From Sphaerobacteraceae bacterium (lineage in GTDB: Bacteria; Chloroflexota; Chloroflexia; Thermomicrobiales; Thermomicrobiaceae): a stretch of 41,112 nt of DNA. Each line of letters begins with the position of its first letter. Within the stretch, counting starts at the first letter, position 1. The DNA is taken from contig REEK01000094.1 in the NCBI GenBank assembly GCA_007695115.1, forward strand, positions 1-41,112, given 5' to 3'. The translations under genes were made by a program, and so were the position numbers. Below, one piece after another: positions 26,675-35,500 of the stretch. The notes under the pieces were generated by a model that was not told where the DNA came from, ran no database searches, and was given only the letters and a program-made list of their open reading frames with translations.

Positions 26675-28063
26675 CTATTGCATATCAGCGGCGTCGAGGA
26701 GTGCATCCGGATCGGTCGATGACATCAGGTTGAGCGTGTCTCCATCCTGAATCACGACGTGGTATCGATCATCAGCCATCCACACGCCATCTTCCTCGTC
26801 GTAGTCGGCCATCGTCTCTAGCAACTGGTCTTCGTAAGCTGCCGCCTGATCTTCGTCTTCCCAGACGGTAGAAACAGCGACCAGAGACTGATCGTCCTCC
26901 GAGATGTAGAACTCGTACCAGTCACCGCTCCAGCCATCGAATGCAACGACCGGATCGGTGGCTTCATTCTCGAACAGAATCATAAACAGCGTGAATGCAC
27001 CGAACGTGCCCTCTTCAGACATCTCCCAGGTGTCGCCCAGTCGATCACCAAGGTCTGGCATTTCGACATCGACGGGATCATCGAGCTCGCCCGCAATGTA
27101 CGCCTGTGAATTGATCACCTGATAGGTGGAGACTGGCGGGTTTTCGATGTATTCGTCCATGTTGTTGAGATCATCCCCGACGACCTGTGACATGAACTCT
27201 GGCCCTGCGGAATACGGGAAGACAAACGTCTCCAGGTAGTAGGACGGGATGTCCTCGATTGCGGCCATCGTTTCTTCATCCTGCTGGGCTGCCATTGCGT
27301 CTTGCTGATACTCCATCTGCTGTTCTTCATCGAGGTACGTCTCAGCGTATTGCTGCTGAGAGATAACGGCGTCGCCTTCGAGCATCGAGCGGAAGGAGAG
27401 GGCCGCATCGCCATCCGGCAGCAGTGATTCGAGCCGGCCGAGATCAAAGTGCTGATCCTGAAGCGCATGGACGATCTCATGAGCGAGGAACACCTCTTCC
27501 ATGGCGCTCAGTTCATCATCGTCGCTCACAACCACGGTCTCGCCGGTCTCCGGATCATAGAATCCGCCAACATCTGCCACCTGCAAGTCGATCAGCATCT
27601 GCTCAACATCTTCATCGGGATCCGGAATAAGGCGGAGCAGCCAGTCACGATCAATTTCGTGCTGCTCGAGCTCGATACTGTCCTCGAGGTAGTCTCGCAG
27701 TTCATCCTGCGTCATAACGATGAGGTCAATGTCTTCGAGCAATTCCAGCCCACGCATCTCGACGACATTTTCCGTGATCGTGTCGACACGTTCGCTCAGA
27801 TCAGCGGTGTCTTCTGTTGCATCATCGTCGGTCGCATCGTCTTCTGGTTCCACTGCATCGTCGTCGTCATCATGTATGGCGTCATCCTCATCGTCCGGAA
27901 CCGGGGTAGCAGTTGGTTCCGGGGTCGGCTCTTCGGCGATCTCCTCAGTAGGAGTCGGCTCGGGTTCGGCCACGTCATCGGTTGCATCATCGTCAGTTGC
28001 CTCGGCACAGGCCGCAATAGCCAGTAGCAGAGTCAGCAAAACGGCAAAACCAATACGTCGCAC
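26675..28063 (-). CDS. Lipoprotein metallopeptidase-like protein (HExxH), copy B
   Basis: 462 residues from the GTG at 28063, which has AGGAGG five bases upstream; the ATG at 28102 is less likely. Lipobox IAAC (Cys19) is followed by an Asp/Glu/Pro/Thr-rich linker (about 20-90). The zinc motif is HEIVH (195-199) and the third ligand candidate is Glu229 (LEGDAV). The body aligns along its length with copy A but differs in the linker and in a Met/Gln-rich segment near 235-265. The pair therefore arose by tandem duplication and diverged, and both zinc motifs are intact. Confidence 0.85.
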   Translation of the reverse strand: MRRIGFAVLLTLLLAIAACAEATDDDATDDVAEPEPTPTEEIAEEPTPEPTATPVPDDEDDAIHDDDDDAVEPEDDATDDDATEDTADLSERVDTITENVVEMRGLELLEDIDLIVMTQDELRDYLEDSIELEQHEIDRDWLLRLIPDPDEDVEQMLIDLQVADVGGFYDPETGETVVVSDDDELSAMEEVFLAHEIVHALQDQHFDLGRLESLLPDGDAALSFRSMLEGDAVISQQQYAETYLDEEQQMEYQQDAMAAQQDEETMAAIEDIPSYYLETFVFPYSAGPEFMSQVVGDDLNNMDEYIENPPVSTYQVINSQAYIAGELDDPVDVEMPDLGDRLGDTWEMSEEGTFGAFTLFMILFENEATDPVVAFDGWSGDWYEFYISEDDQSLVAVSTVWEDEDQAAAYEDQLLETMADYDEEDGVWMADDRYHVVIQDGDTLNLMSSTDPDALLDAADMQ

Positions 28064-28101
28064 AGGCACCTCCTCAGCTCGTTCGCGGTCAGTCAGGAAC
28101 A

Positions 28102-28115
28102 ACTAAATGTTTAGT
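28102..28115. promoter_or_regulatory. Palindrome upstream of lipoprotein copy B
   Basis: ACTAAA-TG-TTTAGT, a perfect inverted repeat 38 bp before the GTG start of the minus-strand gene. It may be an operator. No clear -35/-10 pair was found beside it. Confidence 0.35.
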
Positions 28116-28299
28116 GGAAATCAGGAAAGTACAGCCTGATGCGCCGAAACATCGAATGGTTCCTATACACTCTTTCCACTTCATCCTATCATGCAATAGT
28201 TCGTTTAGCGCAAACGATCAGTCTTCCCGAGCGAACGTTGCACCGATGTGCCCGGAGTGCTACGCTCTACGGTTGTTGGTGCCGCACAGGCACACAGAT

Positions 28300-28402
28300 T
28301 TTCGAGGCAGCAACTGGCTGCTTCATTGTTTCCGGAGTACTCCGCCGGGCTGATTGCGCCCGGGGAGGATGACGGACCACCTGAGGGTGAGGGTTACGTT
28401 TC
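28300..28402 (+). promoter_or_regulatory. Structured leader before rplY
   Basis: Three inverted repeats lie in the 100 bases before the rplY start: GCAGC-AACTG-GCTGC (about 28307-28321), the perfect palindrome CGGAGTACTCCG (28333-28344), and CCGGGC-TGATTGC-GCCCGG (28345-28363). The last could sequester nothing obvious but may act as an attenuator or protein site. The remainder of 28116-28300 shows no gene. Confidence 0.35.
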
Positions 28403-29062
28403 ATGGTAGAACACAGAAAATTGACCGCTGAGCCACGTGAAGTGCTCGGCAAGAAGGTCAAGCAGCTCCGTCGAGACGGCATTCTGCCGGCCGTGGTCTA
28501 CGGACCGATGGTCGAAGGTGCGGACTCAGTGCAGGTCGATGGCCGTGAGTTCGGGTTCGCCTTCCGCGACGTTGGCTACACCAGCCTGATCGACCTCTCG
28601 GTTGGCAGCGACAAGAGCATACCGGTCTTCGTTCGTGAAGTTCAGGTTCACCCGGTACGGCGAGATATTCTCCACATCGATTTCTATGCACCAAACATGA
28701 GGCTTCCGGTTGAAGCCAACGTCCCGGTGTCGATTGTTGGAGAGTTGGCCGATGAAGTCGAAGCCGAGTTGACGCTTGGCCTCTTCGAAGTCACGGTCAG
28801 CGCACTACCGGATTCCATCCCGGATGAGCTCCAGGCAGATATCTCCGGTCTCAAGGAGATCGGTGATCAGATCACTGCTTCCGAGCTTCCGTTCCCGGAG
28901 GGCGTTGAATTTGTCGGTAACGACGATGATCTCATCGTCAAGCTCGACCCGATCCGTGAGGAAGAGGAAGAGCCGGAAGAGGAAGTCGCAGAGGGCGAAG
29001 AGCCGGAAGTTGTTGGCGAAGACGAAGATGCCGACGGCGATGGAGATTCCGAAGAGGAATAA
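28403..29062 (+). CDS. rplY: 50S ribosomal protein L25 / general stress protein CTC
   Basis: 219 residues. The N-terminal L25 domain (about 3-93), which binds 5S rRNA, begins LTAEPREVLGKKVKQLRRDG and contains ILPAVVYG. The C-terminal CTC/TL5 beta domain (about 97-185) reads LPVEANVPVSIVGE and ends with DDLIVKLDPI. The last 35 residues are almost all Glu, Asp and Gly, as is common in long L25 forms. GAGGGTGAGGG precedes the ATG. The gene is monocistronic with its own terminator. Confidence 0.96.
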   Translation: MVEHRKLTAEPREVLGKKVKQLRRDGILPAVVYGPMVEGADSVQVDGREFGFAFRDVGYTSLIDLSVGSDKSIPVFVREVQVHPVRRDILHIDFYAPNMRLPVEANVPVSIVGELADEVEAELTLGLFEVTVSALPDSIPDELQADISGLKEIGDQITASELPFPEGVEFVGNDDDLIVKLDPIREEEEEPEEEVAEGEEPEVVGEDEDADGDGDSEEE

Positions 29063-29105
29063 TCCCCAGCGATCGCCTGACTCGCGTCTTGCGAGCCAGA
29101 CCCAG

Positions 29106-29143
29106 AAACCCCGGAGTGGCTATTCCGCCACTTCGGGGTTTTT
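29106..29143 (+). terminator. Rho-independent terminator of rplY
   Basis: A 14-bp stem with one G-T pair (29107-29120 with 29127-29140), loop TATTCC, then five T in all. The stop of the convergent gene lies at the base of the stem. Confidence 0.9.
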
Positions 29144-29662
29144 CGTTGTCCCGCTGGAGCGGTCTGCGGTAGACAACGTTGCCGTTAGCAATGGGGCCAG
29201 CGCACCGGGCGAGAGCTTCGCCGGGAGTGTCACGCCGCTGCGCCGGGCCAGAACGACACTGGCGACACCGATTGCACCGGCCGCCAGCGCCCGGAGTTTC
29301 CATCGACTGCGACGATCTTGCCGCAGTTGCGACTTCAGCACATCCGGAGCAATCGACCACGAGCTTGCACTGCGGATCGTTACTCGCCGGATGAACGGCA
29401 CATCGATGTCAACTTCCACCTCGGACAGGGTCACGCCACTGGCGCCATCAGTCGACGGCAGGATCTGTGAAACGAGCGGGCGAGACTCCGGGAGGCGATT
29501 CCGGTTCGCCATCCGGAGAACATCCGGTAACGCCTGAGCCACCGCACGGCCAATCGGAGAACCCAGCCAGGTACTCAACCCCGAGAGGCGACCGTTTCCC
29601 GTACCGGTGCTGATCTGATCTGGCATATCGTTCGATCTCATTGCTGGCAGGTTCCTGCTCAT
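29120..29662 (-). CDS. Small hypothetical protein with one membrane segment
   Basis: 180 residues from the ATG at 29662 (GGAG eight bases upstream); a longer frame to 29776 would overlap the neighbour. The N-terminal half is polar. The middle (VEVDIDVPFIRRVTIRSAS) may form strands. One hydrophobic segment at about 140-158 (RALAAGAIGVASVVLARR) is flanked by basic residues. No family was recognised. The stop lies inside the convergent rplY terminator stem. It starts 35 bp behind the CpXC gene, so both may form one operon. Confidence 0.65.
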   Translation of the reverse strand: MSRNLPAMRSNDMPDQISTGTGNGRLSGLSTWLGSPIGRAVAQALPDVLRMANRNRLPESRPLVSQILPSTDGASGVTLSEVEVDIDVPFIRRVTIRSASSWSIAPDVLKSQLRQDRRSRWKLRALAAGAIGVASVVLARRSGVTLPAKLSPGALAPLLTATLSTADRSSGTTKNPEVAE

Positions 29663-29696
29663 CTGGCTACTCCAATACCGGCTTGAGCCGGCGCTC

Positions 29697-30239
29697 TCAG
29701 GCTGTTGTTGAAGGATCTTCTCCGCCTTCGGGCGTTTCAGGTTCGAACGCTTCCCTGGCAAGGGTGCGCTCTTCATAACGCTTCACTGCCGCAGCCCGGC
29801 GGGCGTTCCACTCTTCCTGCGCAGCGGCAACTGCCGCTTCACCACCCAGGTATTTGTCGATCAGTTCCTGTAGCCCGAACACGACATCGACCCGGACATC
29901 GGTCTTGCTATACCGCATGATCAGATCTTCGAACCGCTTGAAATAGTAGTTCTCGCCGCCTCCGGCTTTGTATTCCCAGGCTGGTCGAACCTGAACGACT
30001 ATGTTCTGCTCTGGATCGTAGTACTCGAACGTGGTGTCGATGTATTGCTTGAGCTTGCAATGTGGGCAGTACGATTGATGCATGGTGTTGAGCAGAATAC
30101 CGAGACGAGCATCCGGGTCCGTACCAGCGTTGACAAAGCGGGCAATCGGTGGCTGCCATTTCGACTGGCATCGCCGGCAGACAACCTCGAACTCCATGAG
30201 TCTGGTTTCGAGTGTTTGTTCTTCAACCGTGTCGCTCAT
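29697..30239 (-). CDS. CpXC domain protein
   Basis: 180 residues from the ATG at 30239 (AAGGGGG upstream). A CpXC zinc-binding domain occupies the N-terminal two thirds: CRRC (21-24), FVNAGTDPD, CPHC (58-61) and YYDPEQNIVVQV, all typical. The C-terminal part is helical and charged (LIDKYLGGEAAVAAAQEEW). Proteins with this domain are frequent in Chloroflexota and Firmicutes, and their role is unknown. Confidence 0.88.
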   Translation of the reverse strand: MSDTVEEQTLETRLMEFEVVCRRCQSKWQPPIARFVNAGTDPDARLGILLNTMHQSYCPHCKLKQYIDTTFEYYDPEQNIVVQVRPAWEYKAGGGENYYFKRFEDLIMRYSKTDVRVDVVFGLQELIDKYLGGEAAVAAAQEEWNARRAAAVKRYEERTLAREAFEPETPEGGEDPSTTA

Positions 30240-30389
30240 ACTGCTGGCGCCCCCTTCACGATCGTTACCCATTGCCTACACATCTGTTCAGTTGACCCGT
30301 CACCGCTCAGCCCTGCGGACATGCCGGGTGAACCGGCCGGACTGGATTGTCTGCTGACACTCCCTGCCTGGACCACCTGTTGACCCGCG

Positions 30390-30420
30390 ATTATAGAATA
30401 CCGGGCTGCCATTGAGTCAA
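30390..30420 (-). promoter_or_regulatory. Possible promoter for the CpXC gene
   Basis: On the minus strand: TTGACT (30420-30415), 19 bp and a perfect TATAAT (30395-30390). The spacer is long. The rest of 30240-30563 shows no gene. Confidence 0.4.
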
Positions 30421-30563
30421 TGCTGGACGTCACCCTGTACCATCACCGGGAATGTTTGCGCGCTGTTGACCGTTACCGACGAAGGGAATCGGGCGCAGGT
30501 ACAGCACAACGATCAGCGTATTCATGCTGACCAGAACAGGTGGAGAAAGGGAACGGTGTATTG

Positions 30564-31118
30564 ATGAAGATACTGGGAGTCTCGGGCAGTATTCGCAAGA
30601 AATCGTTCAATCGTGGACTCTTGAAGGCTGCCAGCGAGGTGGCGCCCGAGGGTGTGGAGATCGAACTCTACGACGTAGCCGATATCGAGCTCTACAACAA
30701 TGATGTGGAGAACGTAGCTACACCGGCATCCGTTGAGGCATTCAAATCGGCGATTGCGGAGGCAGATGCCCTGCTGATCGCCTGCCCGGAATACAACGGC
30801 TCATTTACCGGCGTGCTGAAGAATGCAATCGACTGGGCGTCCCGGCCGGTCTCCAGCACACCGCTGATGGGCAAGCCGACCGCGATGGTTGGCGCCTCTG
30901 GTGGACCGTCGGGAACCGCCCGGGCACAGGCCGCGCTGCTACCGGTGCTGATGGGATGCGGGGCTGTCGTCATGCCGAAACCGGGTGTGATGGTCCGCAA
31001 CGCGGGGAGCCTCTTCGATGATGAGGTCAACCTGACCGATCAGGATACGAAGGATCGCCTTCGCCAGCAGGTCGAAGCACTGGCAGTCTTCGCTGGAAAG
31101 CTCAACGGCCCCGCCTGA
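30564..31118 (+). CDS. NADPH-dependent FMN reductase family protein
   Basis: 184 residues, a flavodoxin-like quinone/chromate/azo-reductase type enzyme. The FMN phosphate loop GSIRKKSFNRGLL (about 8-20) is complete. CPEYNGSFTGVLKNAIDW (about 74-91) is the second flavin-binding signature, and GKPTAMVGASGGPSGTARAQ the third. It transfers electrons from NADPH to flavin or quinones. The ATG at 30564 was chosen; a TTG at 30561 and a GTG at 30540 are in frame and have comparable ribosome sites. It is convergent with the selenoprotein gene. Confidence 0.92.
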   Translation: MKILGVSGSIRKKSFNRGLLKAASEVAPEGVEIELYDVADIELYNNDVENVATPASVEAFKSAIAEADALLIACPEYNGSFTGVLKNAIDWASRPVSSTPLMGKPTAMVGASGGPSGTARAQAALLPVLMGCGAVVMPKPGVMVRNAGSLFDDEVNLTDQDTKDRLRQQVEALAVFAGKLNGPA

Positions 31119-31160
31119 TCAATCAGGCTATTTCCCACGTATACCGTACGAGCCGCATCC

Positions 31161-31197
31161 GGAACGATCAGGACAACAGTTTGTTCCTGATCGTTCC
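31161..31197. terminator. Long hairpin between convergent genes, overlapping the selenoprotein stop
   Basis: GGAACGATCAGGA (31161-31173) pairs perfectly with 31185-31197; three more pairs continue inside after a one-base bulge. The stop codon of the minus-strand selenoprotein gene (31168-31170) lies inside the stem. No T run follows on either strand. Confidence 0.5.
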
Positions 31198-31911
31198 CAG
31201 ATGCTCGCCTCGTGACCACATCTCCCTGGCACGCTGGAAATCATCGATCGCCTTCTGCCCGGCAAGGTTCAGACCCGCCGTGAACGCATCATCATCCACC
31301 CACCGGAAGCCGTAGAGCTCGGCGTAGAACGGATTCTGACGCAGGCCACTCCGGCGTCGATCGATCGCCGTGAAGTGATAATCGAGCGCAAACCGGATCG
31401 TCGGCGGGTCTGTCCAGTTGGCCCGGAACAGCACCGTATGGGCGGTGTTGAGGATGTAGGTCATGTTCGGCAGTGTTCCGAACGCCCGGTGCGTTGAGCC
31501 CTCCAGATCATCAACCAGGATCTTTCGGCTGACTCCGACGATCTTCTGAAAATCCCGGGCATGCTGGAGCTTCTGCTCGAAGCTCGTGTGGGCAGGATAG
31601 TGCTCCCCGGGATGAGCCTCACGGGTATAGATGAAGACGGATTGCACCCCCCGATCGGCATAGTCTTCGACCATATCATCGAGTGCTGGGCACGCCAGCG
31701 TGCAGTATGGTCAGGTCAGTGAGCCGAACTCGAGAATCGTTATGCCCTGTCTGGTCAGGTCCCGCAGATGAACTGGTTCTCCTGTGTCCAGGTCAGTCAA
31801 CACGGTCTCCGGCGCAGTGGTTCCGATCTTGACGATATCCGGAAATCGAGCAAAATCCTCGACATCGCTCTCTACCGGAAAGTCAGGGGTGTTGTAATCC
31901 TCTTCAGTCAC
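31168..31911 (-). CDS. Deiodinase-like thioredoxin-fold selenoprotein (in-frame TGA = Sec67)
   Basis: Two open frames (31911-31711 and 31674-31168) are in the same frame and joined by one TGA at 31711-31713. Read through, the gene gives 247 residues. The joined sequence is FGSLT-U-PYCTLACP followed by VQSVFIYTREAHPGE. This is the iodothyronine-deiodinase-like pattern (FGSxTU, then YxxEAHP), with Sec exactly at the TGA and a resolving Cys70 (U-x-x-C). Nothing else disrupts the frame. A SECIS-like hairpin lies at 31671-31710. The start is a GTG overlapping the stop of the cupin gene as GTGA. No substrate is known; redox work on halogenated or peroxide compounds is conceivable. A nonsense mutation is the alternative. 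Confidence 0.85.
31671..31710 (-). promoter_or_regulatory. Bacterial SECIS-like hairpin after the TGA
   Basis: Read in the mRNA: right after UGA, CCAUA (31710-31706) pairs with UAUGG (31675-31671). Above an internal loop, GCUGG (31699-31695) pairs with CCAGC (31689-31685) around the loop CGUGC. The apical loop begins 17 nt after the UGA and has G in its second position and GU inside. This fits the general model of bacterial SECIS elements. The fold was done by hand. Confidence 0.6.
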
Positions 31912-32465
31912 GAAACTCGCTCATTCCTTATTGCTGCCAATCTGATTCGGTATCCAAGCACCCCTCCGAGCCGGGCCAGCAGCCGGATGACAAAGTCCGG
32001 GGGGCGTGCCGACACTGAAATGTCCCGATACTCCTTGAAGATCAGCGCCACATATATCCCGCTCCGGACACCTGTGAGGCTTGTTATCTTCCCTTCATCG
32101 ATCAATCTGGCTGTCGCGGAAAGGAACTCCTGGCCGCGTAATCCGGGATCCAGAGAATTCATCACCTCAACAGGCTCCTGCCCGCGCACGTTCAGATCAT
32201 GGACCACTCCGGGTGGTATCTCACATTTGTCACCTGGGCCGACCTCGTAACGGCGGCCAGCAACTGACATTTCGAGAACCCCCGCGTTCACATCATACGT
32301 CTCCGTCTGTGCTGGATGGTAATGCGGCGGGAGCGAGAAGCCAGGCCCGAATCTGGCCCGAGTGATGAGTGGCGCGTGCGGCAACGACTCTGGATCGGAT
32401 GTTTCAAACGAAAATTGCGCGGGAAACACGGGGGCGTAGTCGATTGTGTGGCAGAAGGTGGTCAT
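31908..32465 (-). CDS. Cupin domain protein, translationally coupled to the selenoprotein
   Basis: 185 residues. Cupin motif 1 is perfect (GFSLPPHYHPAQTETYDVNAG: HxH, Glu, Gly); motif 2 is GDKCEIPPGVVHDLN with its His. So a divalent metal site is expected. The C-terminal 60 residues, with a basic hydrophobic segment near the end (FVIRLLARLGGVLGYRIRL), are not part of the usual barrel and may touch the membrane. Its stop TGA overlaps the GTG start of the deiodinase-like gene, so the two products are probably made together. The large histidine kinase ends 60 bp upstream. Confidence 0.88.
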   Translation of the reverse strand: MTTFCHTIDYAPVFPAQFSFETSDPESLPHAPLITRARFGPGFSLPPHYHPAQTETYDVNAGVLEMSVAGRRYEVGPGDKCEIPPGVVHDLNVRGQEPVEVMNSLDPGLRGQEFLSATARLIDEGKITSLTGVRSGIYVALIFKEYRDISVSARPPDFVIRLLARLGGVLGYRIRLAAIRNERVS

Positions 32466-32524
32466 ACTGGCTACCTTCCCTCGGTCACGTGCTCTGGTTC
32501 TGCCGGGTCCCGCCTGTTGTCCCT

Positions 32525-35500
32525 TCAGCGGTCCGTTTCTGACTCGTTCTGCGCGATGATCTCCTCGGAAATTGCCGTGTATTCTCGCGGAAGCAGGATA
32601 GCAAAGCGGGAGCCGATACCGGGTTCGCTCTCGAGCCAGATGATGCCGCCATGCCGGGTAACGATCTGCTGGGAAATATAGAGTCCCAGACCTACGCCGC
32701 TGATTGCCCGCTGAACCGTCTCACTTCTGGCAAACGGGCGGAACAGCTGGCTCTGTTCCTCTTCCGGAATCCCGATACCCTGATCGATGACGGCGAATTC
32801 CACCTGATCATTCTCTGCTTCCGAGATGGTGATCCCGATGGCTCCACCATCCGGGGAGTATTTGACCGCGTTGGAGATGAGATTGGTCAGCACCTGATCC
32901 AGCCGGTCTGGATCCCAGACGCCATTCATCTCCTCCGGACCGCTGATCACAAAGTGATGCCGTGGGTCTGGCTCGGCCGGATACTCGAACCGGCTCACCA
33001 CCATCCGGACCAGCTCCACCAGATCGGTCGGCTCTGGCCGAAGCTCCAGTCCCCGTTGCTGAATTCTGGAGACATCCAGCAAGTCGGCAATCAATGTCTC
33101 GAAACGGGAGAGTTGCTCCTGCAGCTGATCAGCCAGCCGGATCAATCGATCTGGATCCGTGGTTGGCCGGCGCAGGAGTCGGCTGAGAATCTGCCCATAC
33201 CCCTTGACGGTGGTCAGCGGGGTCTTGAGCTCGTGCGAGGCAATGGAGAGGAACTCCTCCCGGATTCGTACCGCATCCTGCGCTTCCCGGTAGAGTCGGG
33301 CATTGTCGATCGCCATTGCGGCACGCCGGGTCAGCTCCTGAGCCAGCGCCAGATCAGACGGGCCATAGCGCTCACCGGATTCCGACGCCACGAAGCTGAT
33401 CACCCCGATCGTCCGGCCCCGGGCGACCAGCGGCACATACATGGCCGAATCGATCCCGATGTCTCTGAGGGCGGCGAGATAGGCCTCGTCATTTTCGGCG
33501 AAGAGCTGAAGCACGTCGTCGTCCACATCGGAGAAGAGGATCGGCCGACCGCTCCGCAAGACCTGAGCAACCGGATGATTGCTCTCCGGGTCAACCGGAT
33601 GGTCTTCGTGCATCTGCCGGCCGATCTCTTCTTTCTCCGGGTTGACATCAGCCAACTCCAGCGACTGGATCTGGTTATCGTCTTGCAGCATATCAATGGC
33701 GCAGTAATCGGCCAGGCGGGGAACGGCGAGCCGGGCAACGTTAGAGAGCGTTACCCCGAAATCGAGGCTGGCCGAGAGTTGGGCGCTCGCCTCAGCCAGA
33801 AAGGCGAGCCGGCGTTCGGCGGCTTCGGCTTCGGCACGGGCCGACTGTTCGCGGGCAAGAATCTGTACCCGCTCTTCCTCGACCTGTTTACGCTCGATGA
33901 ACTGCCCGATCTGGCTGCCGAGCGAATCGAACATTCGCAGCATTTCTGGATCACGTTCACGCCGCTGCCGGCTTTGGAATTCGATAATACCGATGATCTC
34001 GTTGCGTCCGATGATCGGCATCGCCGCCACGCTTCTGAATCCGGATTCGAGCGCGCTCTCGCTCCGACGGTACGGGTTCGGCTCGGCCATGTCTTCGATC
34101 CAGTCAGCGGTCTGCCGGGTCCAGATCTGTCCCAGAAAGCCATAGCCGGGGCCGAACCCGTTCTCCTCGCTGGCAGCTTCCAGCGGATGTACTGAATCCT
34201 GACCCACATTCCAGGTCAGATCGAGTTTCATCTCGTTGGAGCCCGGTTGGCGGACCCAGCAGGCAGCCCAGTCCCACTCCAGGCCTTCACAGACTGCTGC
34301 CAGTACATCGGGCAGTGCAGACCGTGGGGATTCAGTCTCTGCCAGGATATGCGTCACCGCATAGCGGGTGCTCCGGCGACGATCGTTCCACTTCTCCTCG
34401 GTCAGGTCGTGAATGTAGAGCGTGTAGACCCAGCTATCACGCATCGGGATACGGGTGAGGGTGAACTCTGCCGGAAAATCGGAGCCGTCCCGTCGTACAG
34501 CCGTAATCTGTACCCGACGTCCATTCAGCGGCCCACCGCCATCCCGGGAGAATGACTGAAACGATGCGGTCCACCACTCGTGCCAGTGCTCGTGAATCAG
34601 GGTCTCGGTAATGTCTCTGCCAATGACTTCACTGGCAAAGCATCGAAACGTCTCCTCAGCGGCAAGGTTGAACTCGAGAATCCGCCCCTGCTGGCTAATG
34701 GTGATGATCGAGTCGAGCGTCATTTCCAGGAATGCCTGGTGGCGCGCCTCGCTCTGCTCAACGGCAACCACGGCGGCTTTCTGATCCCGGAGGTCAGCAA
34801 ACCGGACCACCGCGCCATTCACCTCGCCCGAGGCTTCGACATTCGGCACCACCGTCAGCTCGACCGGAAACGACAGACCATCTGGACGATTCAGTTGCAC
34901 TTCATGAAATTCGGTCGCTTCGCGCTCAGCCGCAGCCAGCAGATCGTTCTGCTCTGCGGATTCAGGTAAGTGGAAGAGACTGGAGACCGGCATACTGATG
35001 ACATCATCGGGATCACTGCCAATCAAGTCTGCGCCAGCCTGATTGATGTAGCGGCAACGGCCGTCTGTATCGATACCGATAACGCCGTCCCGCGCAGACT
35101 CGGCTATCAGATCCCTGAGCCGGGCATGATCCGAGATCGAAGATGCGGTGGTTGAGGCATTGTACTGGCCAATCAGTCGGGCAAACCCGAGGAGTGTTGC
35201 GTGTTCGCGATCGCCCGGTTCCCACGGATCTTCAGCACAGGCGACCAGCGCTCCACCATCTTCCAGTGCGGCTGCCATCCAGCGAATGTTCGGCTGCTCT
35301 CCCTCGAAGATAAGCGTGTCTGTCACAACCGTAGAGAGATCGAATTCGGTGGCGGTGGAGATATCCGACCCCTCAATTGCCGCGATCAATCGCTCACGGC
35401 AGACATCGGTCAGGTTGAGGGTCTGGTTGTCGACGATCCGTGCTGATTCATCAGCGTTTGAAAGCACCAGAAGCGCGTGGGGACCATCCAGTGATCGCTC

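Noticed and set aside
31711-31713. TGA as a simple nonsense mutation (pseudogene)
   Set aside because: The codon is exactly at the family's Sec position, the reading frame on both sides is intact, and a SECIS-like fold follows. It is not excluded without the genome's sel genes.
32651-34195. Long plus-strand ORF opposite the histidine kinase
   Set aside because: The opposite frame encodes clear kinase domains; this one is a shadow.
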